The notes: generated from the sequence alone by a model not told the origin. A stretch of DNA of 64,000 bases from CAYOSF01 sp964406605 (GCA_964406605.1 CAYOSF010000008.1:62001-126000), one strand, 5' to 3'. Counted from the stretch's first letter, positions 33,393-42,331 are shown. Translations and numbers: made by a program.

Positions 33393-33702
33393 TCACTGTC
33401 GTACGGAGGGCGCAATCCCAGGAGCGCTGGATGAGCGCTCGGGCCGGCCATAGCAATCTGGCGGTGAGCCCATTGGTCGGCTAGGGGTTCTCCTCGCAAC
33501 ACCAGTCGCCCCGGAGTTCCAGAGTGAGCTGCGGGGCGGTTGCCTCCTGCCGCAATCGGCAGCAGATCAGCGGGATCTTCTCGGCGGCCACACGCTCTTC
33601 CCCCCTTGACCGCCGACTCCCCGCCCCCAGGCCGCGCAGGTTGGCTCGTGGGCTGGCGGCCCGCCCTGGCGGATAGCGGCGACGGCAAGAACGGACCGGT
33701 GC

Positions 33703-33766
33703 TGGCGGAGGGGGAGGGGTTCGAACCCCCGGTGCGCACAAGGCGCACAGCGGTTTTCAAGACCGC
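33703..33766 (-). repeat. tRNA-Ser 3'-half duplicate, distal island boundary (att-like)
   Basis: 64 bp match the 3' end of the intact tRNA-Ser(UGA) at 42101-42191 with two mismatches, from the CCA end through T arm, variable arm and anticodon loop to the anticodon stem. The 5' half of the tRNA is missing, so it is not a functional gene. It is in the same orientation as the intact gene, as expected for an attachment-site duplicate left by integration. Confidence 0.85.
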
Positions 33767-33905
33767 GAAGGTCCGTCCCGGACCGTCCTGCCTCGTCCTG
33801 TTATGGTCGGTTTCGTATCTGAGGCCCGTCCCTGTTGTCCCGGTTCGTCCCGTCTCGTCCGCTCCCGTGTTGCCACGTATGGCAACAAGATGGCGACAAA
33901 TGACA
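33767..33905. repeat. Short direct repeats and palindrome next to the tRNA fragment (att arm-like)
   Basis: CGTCC occurs about seven times in 100 bp, often as CGTCCCG or CGTCCTG, followed by the palindrome GTTGCCA-cgta-TGGCAAC at 33869-33886 and TGGCGACA. Arrays of this kind next to tRNA-borne crossover sites are typical of recombinase arm-binding sites. The adjoining 33393-33702 region and 33906-34226 hold no convincing gene and no integrase. Confidence 0.45.
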
Positions 33906-34226
33906 AGCAGCCGCGCATTCAGACAGCGGATTCCTGGCGCGGAGAACGGGAAGTATTGACAGGCGTCCGATGACGTGGGCCGCAAAGTCCTGCCACTGGA
34001 TGTCTCTCCGTCACGAGTCGCCGCGCACTCCACACCTCCCCCAGCATCATGTGGGGGCTCAAGACTCATCCGGGTCTGCTCGTTGACCTGTGGGGCGGCG
34101 AACCTCCATCCTTGTCTGGAAGGGTAGTGCTATCCCCCTGTGCTCGCTAAGCAGGTGCTGTATGTTCCGGGGGTCTTCATTCCTCATGTTCGCAGCGCTC
34201 GTCGCCTCTTCTAGCAAAGACGAACG

Positions 34227-34763
34227 ATGAATGTGGCAAAGGAGCAAGGTCTTATCAGCCCGGGGATTCCCAAGCGCGGTGGCTGCTGGGCAGACCTCGG
34301 CTCTGGAACTGGGATCTTCACGCTCGCCCTCAGCAACCTCATCGGCCCAGAGGGTCGAATCTACTCTGTGGACAAGGACCGTGCGGCCCTGTCAGCACAA
34401 GAAGAGATGTTTCGTCGAATTGCGCAGCACGCCACACTAGAGTTTCTCGGGGCGGACTTCACGGAGCCGCTCCCGTTGCCTCCGCTCGATGGGGTCCTGA
34501 TGGCCAATTCTTTGCACTTCATCGAGACGAAAGACCTCGTCCTTGAGCTCGTCATGTCCTATCTCAGGCGCGGGGGAAGGCTGATCATCGTTGAATACAA
34601 CACGAATTCCGGAAATCCCTGGGTCCCCTACCCGATGGACCTTCCCTCCTGCAAACGTCTGGCCGAGCGGCTCGGCTTTGCTGACTGCCGCACCCTCGCA
34701 ACGATTCCGTCGAGTTTTCTTGGCGAAATGTACTCTCTGCTCTGCATACGCAGCCCAGGGTAG
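34227..34763 (+). CDS. SAM-dependent class I methyltransferase
   Basis: A 178-residue protein with motif I WADLGSGTGIFTLALS near residue 22, an acidic ribose-binding SVDKD near 48, LGADFTEPLPLPPLDGVLMANSLHF, and GGRLIIVEYN near 115. This is a complete small Rossmann methyltransferase of the UbiE/ArsM-like group. Its acceptor is unknown. It stands alone on the left island, with no close neighbour on its strand. Confidence 0.8.
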   Translation: MNVAKEQGLISPGIPKRGGCWADLGSGTGIFTLALSNLIGPEGRIYSVDKDRAALSAQEEMFRRIAQHATLEFLGADFTEPLPLPPLDGVLMANSLHFIETKDLVLELVMSYLRRGGRLIIVEYNTNSGNPWVPYPMDLPSCKRLAERLGFADCRTLATIPSSFLGEMYSLLCIRSPG

Positions 34764-35428
34764 CGAGCTTCCGAAGGCCACTGGCAAGAGGGCGTTGGGA
34801 GGCACCTCAGTGGCTGGCCGCACGACCGGGCCTGGTGCGGGTCCATTTCGCCATCCGCGGCTGCTGGAGGTGGAGGAGAGTCCGTACCAACGTTCCCCTA
34901 CGGCTGCTGGGTGCTCGGAACGCGCTCTTCGTGGCTGGGTTGGGGTACCCTCATCTGGATGCCCATGACTGAGTCCGATGGTCTGGCCGGTCACAAACAG
35001 AACCATCGGATCGAGAGTCCCTCATCCGAAGATCGCCGCCCTCGCCCCTCTCCCAGATACGAAACCCGCGGTCTTGACCGCCGAAAGCAACCGATGTCCG
35101 ATGGTCTAGTCTTCAGGCCCTCCAGGCCATCGGATTCGTCGCGGCCCGTCGCGTGGACAAGTTGTCATCATGGCAACCCAATACCGCTCCGCGGCGTGCA
35201 CCAATCATGCCCGGCGCGAAGGCCGCGGTCAAGCAGTGGGGCCGGTGACCGTGCCCATCTGGAAGCCCCCGGAATCCCCAGGCCGCTCTCCGCCTGGAAC
35301 CATGGTTGTGGTCGGACTTACATGGCAAGTGGTAGCGTTCATGGGGGCAGGTCAAGGGCGAGTCTCACCCTCAAGTAGCGGCTCCGCCTGCATCATGCCG
35401 TCGAGGAGTATGATCCACGCGCGTTCTG
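34764..35428. other. Island intergenic stretch, no gene recognised
   Basis: About 660 bp between the methyltransferase and the glutamine amidotransferase. Short frames exist on both strands, but none shows a ribosome site, a family pattern or a protein-like composition. It may be decayed DNA. Confidence 0.5.
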
Positions 35429-36277
35429 TCATACGTCCACCCCCACTTGATCGCGCAGCCAATTGACAAACTCGCACCGGCGGATGTCGTCGCGGAGGAT
35501 GTCGTCATCGATGCCCAGCTGCCAACGCAGATCTTTGCGTTCTGGATCCGCCGCGAGCGCTTCGAGGCGGTCGACGTGCTGCACGAGGTCGTCGTGATCT
35601 CGGAAGAGTCCCTGCTTCACGAGTCTCTCTTCTCGCGCCACGATGAGCCGCGCCATCTCGTGCAGATCGTACTCCGGATGGTATTGAATGCCCCAAAAGA
35701 CACCTCGTTCGTACTTGACCTCGACGGCCTGCACGCGGCTGAAATCGTTTCCTGCCAGTAATGTCGCGCCCGGTGGAAGCTCGCTGACCTCGTCGTCATG
35801 GCTAACGAAGTGGCTGTACACGAGCGGCTTGCCCCGGAACATGGGATGATTCCGTCCCGCTTCTGTGAGGCGCATCTTTTGACCGATCCCCATCTCCCGA
35901 CCGCGCGGATTGGGACGGACTGTGCCGCCGGCGACGTACACGGCAATCTGGATGCCCCAGCAGCTCCCGAACTGCGGAATGCCTTCCTCGTACGCGCGCC
36001 GGACGAGGTCGTGCTGGCTCGTGACACTCTCTTTCTCAACGTCGAACACCGTGAGGTTGCATCCCGGCCACAAGAGCCCGTCGTACGATGCGAGTTCCGC
36101 GGGCGCGTCCGACGGCGCATCGCTGGCGAACCAGACGTCAACCTCCGCATCCGGGACGTAGTTTCCGAGCATGTCGCGATACAACTCCCACGCCAGCCGC
36201 ATCCCCACGTCGTTGAACTTTTCGCGGCTCGGCTCGGGATATCCGTCGGTGATCAAGAATCGCAGTTTCTTTGGCAC
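35429..36277 (-). CDS. Class I glutamine amidotransferase (GMP-synthase-like)
   Basis: A 282-residue protein with the triad of class I amidotransferases: nucleophile in FGSCWGIQIA near residue 105, and His/Glu in GIQYHPEYD near residue 198. It lacks the ATP-pyrophosphatase half of GuaA. Stand-alone relatives cleave gamma-glutamyl compounds or supply ammonia to a partner. It follows the HAD gene by 17 nt on the same strand, so the two may form a small operon. Confidence 0.85.
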   Translation of the reverse strand: MPKKLRFLITDGYPEPSREKFNDVGMRLAWELYRDMLGNYVPDAEVDVWFASDAPSDAPAELASYDGLLWPGCNLTVFDVEKESVTSQHDLVRRAYEEGIPQFGSCWGIQIAVYVAGGTVRPNPRGREMGIGQKMRLTEAGRNHPMFRGKPLVYSHFVSHDDEVSELPPGATLLAGNDFSRVQAVEVKYERGVFWGIQYHPEYDLHEMARLIVAREERLVKQGLFRDHDDLVQHVDRLEALAADPERKDLRWQLGIDDDILRDDIRRCEFVNWLRDQVGVDV

Positions 36278-36294
36278 TGGCCCTTTCCCTCTTG

Positions 36295-37059
36295 CTACCG
36301 CTTGTCAAGATCCTCGAGGATCGATGGAAGTTTGCTGTAGTGATCGCAGACCGCGGCCGCCGGGCAATCGGCGGCGCTTCGGTCTTTGACGACGGTGAGC
36401 AAGACGGCCCGCGCTCCGACGCGGTCCGCCCCCTCGACATCGTTGTACGGTCGGTCTCCGACATGCACCATTTCATCGAGCGAAACGGCCAGTCGCTCCG
36501 CGGCGGCCACGAATACTGCCGGTGCCGGCTTCGACCGCCCGCATTCATCCGAAAAGACGAACGCGTCGAAGTAGTCCACGAGCCCTTCGCCCGCCAGGAG
36601 TTCGCGCAGCACGCGGCCCGGGCTGAATATGGCGTCAGAGAGGACGCCGAGTTTGTATTTTTCTTTCAGCGCGGCCAATGCCGCGTGTACGCCGGGCACG
36701 GGATCGGGACGAAAATCGAGTTCCATCTCTTCGTGCAACTTGACGAGTTCGGCGAGTTCGCCATCGGGCAACGTTCGCCCCAGGCCGGTGAGGACCACGT
36801 CGAGTCGGTCGCGGACGGTCCACGTCACGCACTGATCGTGCCAAACCTTGCGAAACGCCGCGTCGGTGATGTCGTAGGCGAGATCGACGGTTTCCCGGGG
36901 GATCGGCGCATGCCGCGCGAGAAACGTATGAAGCAAATCTCGCCGCGCCTCCGGTTTCGGTTTCTCGCCCGCCGCCGCCCGTTTCGGTTCGTCGGAATCG
37001 TCGATGAAGAGGCAATCCCACAAGTCAAACGTGACCGCACGAACGGGCGCCTTGAGCAC
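36295..37059 (-). CDS. HAD-superfamily hydrolase
   Basis: A 254-residue protein; I start at GTG 37059 because GGAGG lies 7 nt upstream and the HAD core begins immediately (MLKAPVRAVTFDLWDCLF). An upstream ATG at 37110 is in frame. Motif I is FDLWD, motif II LGVLSDA, motif III Lys in GRSKPAPAVF, and motif IV HVGDRPYNDVEGA. The tryptophan two after the nucleophile is as in some haloacid-dehalogenase or phosphonatase-like members rather than classic DxD phosphatases. Substrate unknown. It pairs with the downstream amidotransferase. Confidence 0.85.
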   Translation of the reverse strand: MLKAPVRAVTFDLWDCLFIDDSDEPKRAAAGEKPKPEARRDLLHTFLARHAPIPRETVDLAYDITDAAFRKVWHDQCVTWTVRDRLDVVLTGLGRTLPDGELAELVKLHEEMELDFRPDPVPGVHAALAALKEKYKLGVLSDAIFSPGRVLRELLAGEGLVDYFDAFVFSDECGRSKPAPAVFVAAAERLAVSLDEMVHVGDRPYNDVEGADRVGARAVLLTVVKDRSAADCPAAAVCDHYSKLPSILEDLDKR

Positions 37060-37149
37060 GGTACATCCTCCGACTTCTCCAGCAACCTGTAGATTGTGAA
37101 GCGCGGTCATGATACTGGCCGGGATCGCTGGAAGCAAGAAATGGGACTT

Positions 37150-37846
37150 GCCTCCGAACGGGCTTGATTTCCTCGCCGGACCGACATCAAAGTGACAGCG
37201 TACCCACGTCGCAATTTGGAAGTGTGGATCATGGAAGAAGTATCGCGGTTCAGTCTTCCCACCGACATTCGTTCCGGCGAGGGAGCGCGCTCGCCGATGG
37301 CGTTCGCCTTGGGCGCCCGAACGGGCGTCAGGATCGTCTCGATGGCGATCCGGGCGGCGCGTGGTTCCTGAGGAAGGGGTGCCAGGACTGGGAGGGCGGC
37401 GGCCGCCTTGCTGAGTGGCGATAACAGCGGACAGACTCCGCACTGACCTCGAGGCCGAGCTTGCGCAGCTCGCCGCGGATGCGCACGCCGCCCCAGCGCG
37501 GGTTCTCGCGAGCCATCCGCTGGATCAGTTGCTGCAGCTCTATGGGGAGGTGTGGTCGTCCCGGGTGGCGGCGGCTTTTCCGGGTCCAGAAGTGGCGCCA
37601 GGCACTGCGGTGCCAGTGGACGACCGTGTCGGGCTGGACGAGGACGAGGGCGGAACGCCAGGGCGACCAGATCCGGGAGATCCACGACCAGAAGAGACGG
37701 TCTGCGGGCGTAAGGCGCGGGCGTCGCGACGAGCGTGTGAGGACCATGAGCTGCTGCTGCAGGGCGAGGTTCTCCAAGCCGACGTCGAAGTGGGAGCGTA
37801 GGGCGCTGCGCAGCAAGCGGCAGGCGAGGTGAAGGTAGGTGAGCAA
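37150..37846 (-). pseudogene. IS481/IS3-type transposase with internal deletion
   Basis: The minus strand encodes the N-terminal region of an integrase-core transposase (LLRSALRSHFDVGLENLALQQQLM, RLTPADRLFWSWISRIWSPW, PDTVVHWHRSAWRHFW, ENPRWGGVRIRGELRKLG). It jumps at FLRNHAP into a different frame that resumes near the end of the core (AARIAIETILTPVRAPKANAIGER), so most of the DDE domain is deleted. No clear terminal inverted repeats are seen. It is inactive. Confidence 0.8.
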
Positions 37847-37981
37847 AGCGCGGCCTCCATCTAGTACGGACGTAATAAGGCTCGCGCCGACGCCGTCTTC
37901 GGGGGATCAGTCAGATTCGGATGGAATTCTTGGCCCCCACAGGCTGAGATAGCCGCCATAATGTCATGCTTCGTATCTAGG

Positions 37982-38038
37982 TGGCGGAGGGGGAGGGATT
38001 CGAACCCCCGGTACGCACAAGGCGCACAGCGGTTTTCA
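37982..38038 (-). repeat. tRNA-Ser 3'-half duplicate, boundary between two islands (att-like)
   Basis: 57 bp identical to the 3' end of the intact tRNA-Ser(UGA) at 42101-42157, ending inside the anticodon loop (TTTTCA). The same-orientation duplicate, 4.1 kb from the intact gene and 4.3 kb from the other fragment, divides the accessory DNA into two units. Confidence 0.88.
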
Positions 38039-38240
38039 GATTAGCGTGCCCGGGTGCCGGGCGATGTCGAGGTTTGCCAAACGAAGCCTTGACTCCTTAG
38101 CCGAGACGCTACTATGGGACCCAACGCCAGCCCAGGATTCCAGTGCGGAGTGGGACCGCCGCGATTCTGGCGGAGTTCTGGAAATCTCGCCCCGGTCTGT
38201 CACCAGCACTCTGTTCGTTTGTGGATGGTAAGATCGTCGC

Positions 38241-38963
38241 ATGGCACGCCGAATCGTCACAGGCGCGGCATCAATGGTATTCGCGGTGTTGGCCATCATA
38301 GGTCTGGCAGGTCTGCCCGATGACTTGCCGCGGTGGGCGGAGTGGCTGAGTCCACTGGACGGGAACCTGGGGCGGTGGTTGGTGGTGATTATCGGTGTTG
38401 CCATGTTCTTGGTTGTCCACGGAGTGCCGGTTGAAGTGTGGCGTCGGGTCATTCCACGCCGGGGAAATGCCCCGGAGCAACCCCTGGATGTTGAACTCGT
38501 GAAGACATCCGCGCCGGGTGAAAACTGGATCAATCTGCGAGTCCGCAATCCCAACCAGATGCCGGTGGAGGGATGCTACGGGAAGCTCAGGAGTTATCGG
38601 CGCGTCGGTGCGTCGTCAGCAGCAGGGCTCCCTCCGCCGAAGCCGGGACACAAGCTCCCGTGGAGGAGTTGGGGAGGTCCAAGACGACTACTGGCGACGA
38701 TACCCGCTGGCAGCGAGGACTACCTGGATGTCGCCTTCTCGGCGATTACCAACAATCTAGATCCGGACCTCCTGTGGACGCCTAGCATTTCAGGTTCGGA
38801 CACGCGGCCGGTGCTCCCGACGTTCCCGCAATCTCAAGGAGAGTTTGAGCTGGTCGTGGAGATCGGATCCGAGAAAGTGGGTATCCCCCTCAGGATGGCG
38901 ACGCTAGCGCTGACGTTCACAGGCTCCACAAATCTCGATGGAAGCCTTGAGAACGTTAGCTGA
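38241..38963 (+). CDS. Two-helix membrane protein with a large soluble domain, unknown
   Basis: A 240-residue protein with membrane helices at about 7-27 and 45-62, then a 170-residue beta-rich soluble part (LVVEIGSEKVGIPLRMATLALTF near the end). No family is recognised. TAAGAT ends 6 nt before the ATG, so the transcript could be leaderless. The 3' end overlaps a possible upstream frame of the next gene. It is the first gene of the right island. Confidence 0.65.
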   Translation: MARRIVTGAASMVFAVLAIIGLAGLPDDLPRWAEWLSPLDGNLGRWLVVIIGVAMFLVVHGVPVEVWRRVIPRRGNAPEQPLDVELVKTSAPGENWINLRVRNPNQMPVEGCYGKLRSYRRVGASSAAGLPPPKPGHKLPWRSWGGPRRLLATIPAGSEDYLDVAFSAITNNLDPDLLWTPSISGSDTRPVLPTFPQSQGEFELVVEIGSEKVGIPLRMATLALTFTGSTNLDGSLENVS

Positions 38964-38985
38964 TGAATCTGGCGGGAACGGGTGC

Positions 38986-39516
38986 ATGATGATTCGCGCG
39001 GAGCTTGAGGCAAGGGATTTCCACGGCTTCCGTCTGGTGGGTCGGTGGCCGAGCTGGATCGAGCAAGTGCCGACGGCACCTGGTGTCTATGTTGTTCTGC
39101 GGACAGAGAAGACTCCGCCATCGTTCTTACGCCGAAGCCGAGGAGGCCGATTCAGGGGGCGAGACCCGACCGTATCGACCAGACGGCTGAAGGCGAGGTG
39201 GGTCGACAGCACTGACCTGCTCTACGTGGGCAAGGCAGATGAGCTGAAGGAGCGAATCACGGCGCTGTGCGAATTCGCCAAGGGCAGGCGGGTTGGCCAC
39301 TGGGGTGGTCGCTTCCTTTGGCAGGTCAGGGGTCATGAAGCGTTCCTCGTCGCCTGGCTTCCGAGCGCAGGCCGCGATCCCTTCGATGTTGAGCGCTGCA
39401 CGCTGCTTGAGTTCAAGGATCGCTATGGCCGCTGGCCCTTCGCCAACATCCAGGGACCCAGACGGGCGAGACAGAGGCGGAGACGCTCACCGAACGGCTT
39501 GAGGCTTTCACCCTAG
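38986..39516 (+). CDS. GIY-YIG-nuclease-like protein
   Basis: A 176-residue protein (start at ATG 38986; tandem ATGs). PGVYVVLR and LLYVGKADELKERI, about 50 residues apart, correspond to the two strands that carry the GIY and YIG tyrosines. A following helix with Arg (KERI), and an acidic residue in ERCTLLEFKD, fit the rest of a GIY-YIG fold. Such domains cut DNA in repair, restriction and homing proteins. The link between the two motifs is longer than usual, so activity is uncertain. It lies on a tRNA-bounded island. Confidence 0.6.
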   Translation: MMIRAELEARDFHGFRLVGRWPSWIEQVPTAPGVYVVLRTEKTPPSFLRRSRGGRFRGRDPTVSTRRLKARWVDSTDLLYVGKADELKERITALCEFAKGRRVGHWGGRFLWQVRGHEAFLVAWLPSAGRDPFDVERCTLLEFKDRYGRWPFANIQGPRRARQRRRRSPNGLRLSP

Positions 39517-39574
39517 CCGAATTAGGCTGACGGGCCCGGAGCACAATGGAGCTTCCCAGGTCAGAAGAGCGTGA

Positions 39575-39671
39575 GAAGCGTTGAAGCGCTAGCTCCGGCT
39601 GCTCCCCGGCTGCGGGCTATCTAGGCAGCGGTGGGCTGATCTGCCGGTGGAGCGAAGGGTTCGAACGCTTC
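39575..39671 (+). repeat. Dispersed element, copy D (complete)
   Basis: A 97-bp copy from GAAGCGTTGAAGCGCTAG to GGTTCGAACGCTTC with complementary ends and the same internal blocks as copies B and C. It fills the gap between convergent genes on the right island, so the element family occurs both inside and outside the islands. Confidence 0.75.
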
Positions 39672-39699
39672 GATGGGAGCCGCCTCCCGCAGGATGCCC

Positions 39700-40407
39700 T
39701 CAGGGATAGATGATGAAGCCTTCCCGCAGCACGCCCTTGGTCGAATCCCAGACCGGAGGATCGCCGTGCTGCACGTACCTGCCCGCAGCGAACCGGTAGG
39801 CGATGAATGCTTCCAGAGCTGCATCCAGCTGGTCGTGCGAAGGGATACCCGTCGAGGGGAGGCTGAGCCCTGCCGCCCCTAGGATGGCCTTCCGCTCCCT
39901 GCGACCCTGAAGGCTTCTCTTCTTCCCTTCCAGCGGCATCTGCGTCGAGGTGGCCAGCTCAGGCCAGGCCTTGCCGGGGTAGACCTCGATGAGAGTCGCC
40001 TGATGAGAAGGTTCCCTGGGCATGCCATGGAGGTGGAACAGGCCGCTCTGCCACAGGGTCGCAAACAGGCGAATGCTGCTTGTCAGGTACCCGGAGAAGA
40101 TTTGGCGGGGCGGAGGGAAATCATAGGGGCTCTTCCCCGGCGTTCCCCCTTCTCGCTCGCACTCCCGCATCTTCCGACCAGGTGCACCGGCGAGACCCTG
40201 TGGGCCGTCGATGGCCAGCACGAACCCAGCCAGTGCCAGTTCACCCGGATAGAGACCCTTCCCCTCCGAGTTGAAGTCCCACTGGCCGAATCTGCAGTTC
40301 AGGGAGTCGTCTAAGCACGCCCAGTCTACCGGTCGCGGCGGAACCTTCGTCCCGTCCACCATGTCCAGGCCGACGTAGAGCTTTCCGGCTGCGCGGTCGC
40401 TCTTCAT
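39700..40407 (-). CDS. DUF429-like protein
   Basis: A 235-residue protein beginning KLYVGLDMVDG, then FVLAIDGPQGL around residue 65, YPGKAWPELA near 145 and a C-terminal HDQLDAALEAFIAYRFAAGRY. The spaced acidic residues (GLD, AIDGP, HDxxDA) are the pattern of DUF429, predicted RNase H-like nucleases. Function is unproven. Neighbours are a GIY-YIG-like and a HEPN-like gene. Confidence 0.7.
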   Translation of the reverse strand: MKSDRAAGKLYVGLDMVDGTKVPPRPVDWACLDDSLNCRFGQWDFNSEGKGLYPGELALAGFVLAIDGPQGLAGAPGRKMRECEREGGTPGKSPYDFPPPRQIFSGYLTSSIRLFATLWQSGLFHLHGMPREPSHQATLIEVYPGKAWPELATSTQMPLEGKKRSLQGRRERKAILGAAGLSLPSTGIPSHDQLDAALEAFIAYRFAAGRYVQHGDPPVWDSTKGVLREGFIIYP

Positions 40408-40441
40408 GAGTACCGTTGCGAATCCACCGTACAGTCAGCGG

Positions 40442-41911
40442 CTAAGGGTAGCGATGGTTGGCTCGAAACGAGAGCCAACTTGGCTTCCTGGGGTCGATAT
40501 GGTCTATGAAGAAGCCCTCCTCAAATTGGCATCGGGCGCACATGCGATAGACGATCAACGGGTCCATGTCGATGAACTCGTCGATCTTCGGCTGCCAGAG
40601 GTAAACCTTGCCCTCCGCCAACCGGCGTCTGCTCACAGTACGCTCTGAGGGGAGCCCCACCGTGTCGCCTACGAGTTTGGTGAGCTTGTAGTCGTAGCGG
40701 TCGTCCCCGGGGTCGTCTTGGGGGAATCTCAGTTCAGTTTGCACGACGAGCGGGAGAGCGTGCGTCTCGGCAGCCAGCACGTCCAGGAGGGCATCAAGGG
40801 GTTTGCGCGACTGCTCGAAGGGATCCACATAGGCTGCTTCGGGCATGGTCCCCGCGTGGGCGCTCTGGTCATTGCGCATCTTGGTGAGCGACTCGAAGAC
40901 GAACCTACCGATCTCGCTGCGCTTGCCCGACTTCGACTGCAAGGCTCCGATCGTCTCGGGCAAAAGTGTGCGAAGACCTTCGATACGCTTGCGAACCGTC
41001 TCAACGTACACGCCAAGCGTCGGCCTCGGAGCTAGCACGGACGCGAGTTCTTGAAGACGCTCTTCGGTGTTGTTCCCAGGTACCGGTGCTAGCGCGAGGG
41101 ACGCAAGGTACCGGACCGCCGACTCGAAGGCTGCCAGCGTGGCCGTGAATTTCGAGTGCAGCGACTTATGCGAGTCGATCGTGGCGTAGGGCACAGCCAC
41201 CACCGACGGTAGCTTTCGACCGCGTTCGTCAGAGGCCGGGGCAGTCTGAGCCTGCTCGCGCTTGACGTCCAGCAGTACCTCGTGAAGGCTGGTTTTCTGG
41301 TGACGCTCGACGGCAGCCCTTAGGGCGTCGATGTCGATTGCCTTGGGTGCGGCGATGTTTGCCACGAGGCTCACCCCGTACGGCTTCACGAGGGACTCGA
41401 AGTCATCGACCCTTGGGAGCGCTTGCAGCCAGTTGACAAGCGCATCACAAAGCGCAGCGACCGCCAATTCAGGCGACGAGTGCTCAATCACGAAGTCCGT
41501 GTCGAAGTCGACACAGGCAGCGAAAAACGGCTCTTCCTGGTCGTAGTCATCATCTGCCTCTAGGTTTTCCCAGCAACGTACCACGCTTGGCCAGACCATT
41601 CCCTTGGCGAATTCTACGGGCGAAAGCTGATCACGCTGCAGGTCGAACTCCAGCAAGACTAGCTCGTGCCACTGATCCTTGGCGTCCTTGTGCGCCGTTA
41701 TCACCTCCACGTGTCCCTTGCGCTCGGTGATCCTGAATGCGTCGAAGCCACCCACTTCCTCACGTAGTGGACCTTCGTCAACGGACACGAGCAGGACCGT
41801 GGACCCATAGCCAGCTTGGAAGCTGAAGAGTGGCTTCGGCACGATGGCCTCGGGGTCGTGTGCGCGCATGGCCAAGGTTATTAGCCAATTGCCTATAGGT
41901 TTGTCCTTCAT
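40442..41911 (-). CDS. Large island protein with a HEPN-like motif, unknown family
   Basis: Starting at ATG 41911 behind AGGGAG (a TTG at 41938 is also in frame), 489 residues. It is acidic and mostly soluble. Around residue 360 a helix carries LTKMRNDQSAHAG, which fits the Rx4-6H (R-N-D-Q-S-A-H) signature of HEPN ribonucleases. Near the C-terminus CARCQFEEGFFIDHIDP supplies a CxxC and acidic/His residues. HEPN proteins are common toxins and antiviral effectors. I do not recognise the complete architecture. Confidence 0.6.
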   Translation of the reverse strand: MKDKPIGNWLITLAMRAHDPEAIVPKPLFSFQAGYGSTVLLVSVDEGPLREEVGGFDAFRITERKGHVEVITAHKDAKDQWHELVLLEFDLQRDQLSPVEFAKGMVWPSVVRCWENLEADDDYDQEEPFFAACVDFDTDFVIEHSSPELAVAALCDALVNWLQALPRVDDFESLVKPYGVSLVANIAAPKAIDIDALRAAVERHQKTSLHEVLLDVKREQAQTAPASDERGRKLPSVVAVPYATIDSHKSLHSKFTATLAAFESAVRYLASLALAPVPGNNTEERLQELASVLAPRPTLGVYVETVRKRIEGLRTLLPETIGALQSKSGKRSEIGRFVFESLTKMRNDQSAHAGTMPEAAYVDPFEQSRKPLDALLDVLAAETHALPLVVQTELRFPQDDPGDDRYDYKLTKLVGDTVGLPSERTVSRRRLAEGKVYLWQPKIDEFIDMDPLIVYRMCARCQFEEGFFIDHIDPRKPSWLSFRANHRYP

Positions 41912-42100
41912 CCTTGGGCACTCCCTGGGCCGCGCCAAGCATGCGTGGAATGCTGGGCCCTCTCAAGTAGCTCTGAATCGATGTTGGCCGCACGGTTGGA
42001 CGCCTCCGCGTGTGTTGGCGGCCATCCTTGACCGGCGACTCCCCTTGCCAATCCGAGCGCCCCCGCTGGGGATCGCGTGGAAAGGGATCCAGAGCCCAGA

Positions 42101-42191
42101 TGGCGGAGGGGGAGGGATTCGAACCCCCGGTACGCACAAGGCGCACAGCGGTTTTCAAGACCGCCGCCTTCGTCCACTCGGCCACCCCTCC
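42101..42191 (-). tRNA. tRNA-Ser (anticodon UGA), CCA encoded, island attachment gene
   Basis: A complete class II tRNA: acceptor GGAGGGG/CCCCTCC, a long variable arm, anticodon loop CTTGAAA giving UGA, a GGTTCGAATCC T arm, and CCA at 42101-42103. Its 3' half is duplicated at 37982-38038 and 33703-33766, marking it as the integration site for the DNA to its left. Confidence 0.96.
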
Positions 42192-42258
42192 GGCATCCGG
42201 AGTATACCACGGGCATCTGGCCGCCCCGCGGTCCGTGCCGGCGGCTCTTCACCGCCCT

Positions 42259-42302
42259 CCCACCCTTGACCCTCGACCCTCAGTCCTCGACCCTCGACCC
42301 TT
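42259..42302. repeat. Tandem CGACCCT heptamers before sucC
   Basis: TTGACCCTCGACCCTCAGTC then CTCGACCCTCGACCCT: imperfect heptamer repeats of (T)CGACCCT in the space upstream of sucC. A similar array sits before sucD (44788-44857). Confidence 0.7.
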
Positions 42303-42331
42303 ACGTCCCCACCCCCTAAGATAGAGGAGTT

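Noticed and set aside
33703..38038. Additional tRNA-Ser genes at 33.7 and 38.0 kb
   Set aside because: Only the 3' half is present; acceptor 5' strand and D arm are missing, so they are att-type fragments.
27483..39671. The GAAGCGTTGAA elements as integron attC sites
   Set aside because: Their ends read GTT...AAC rather than the AAC...GTT order of attC, and no integrase or cassette array is present.
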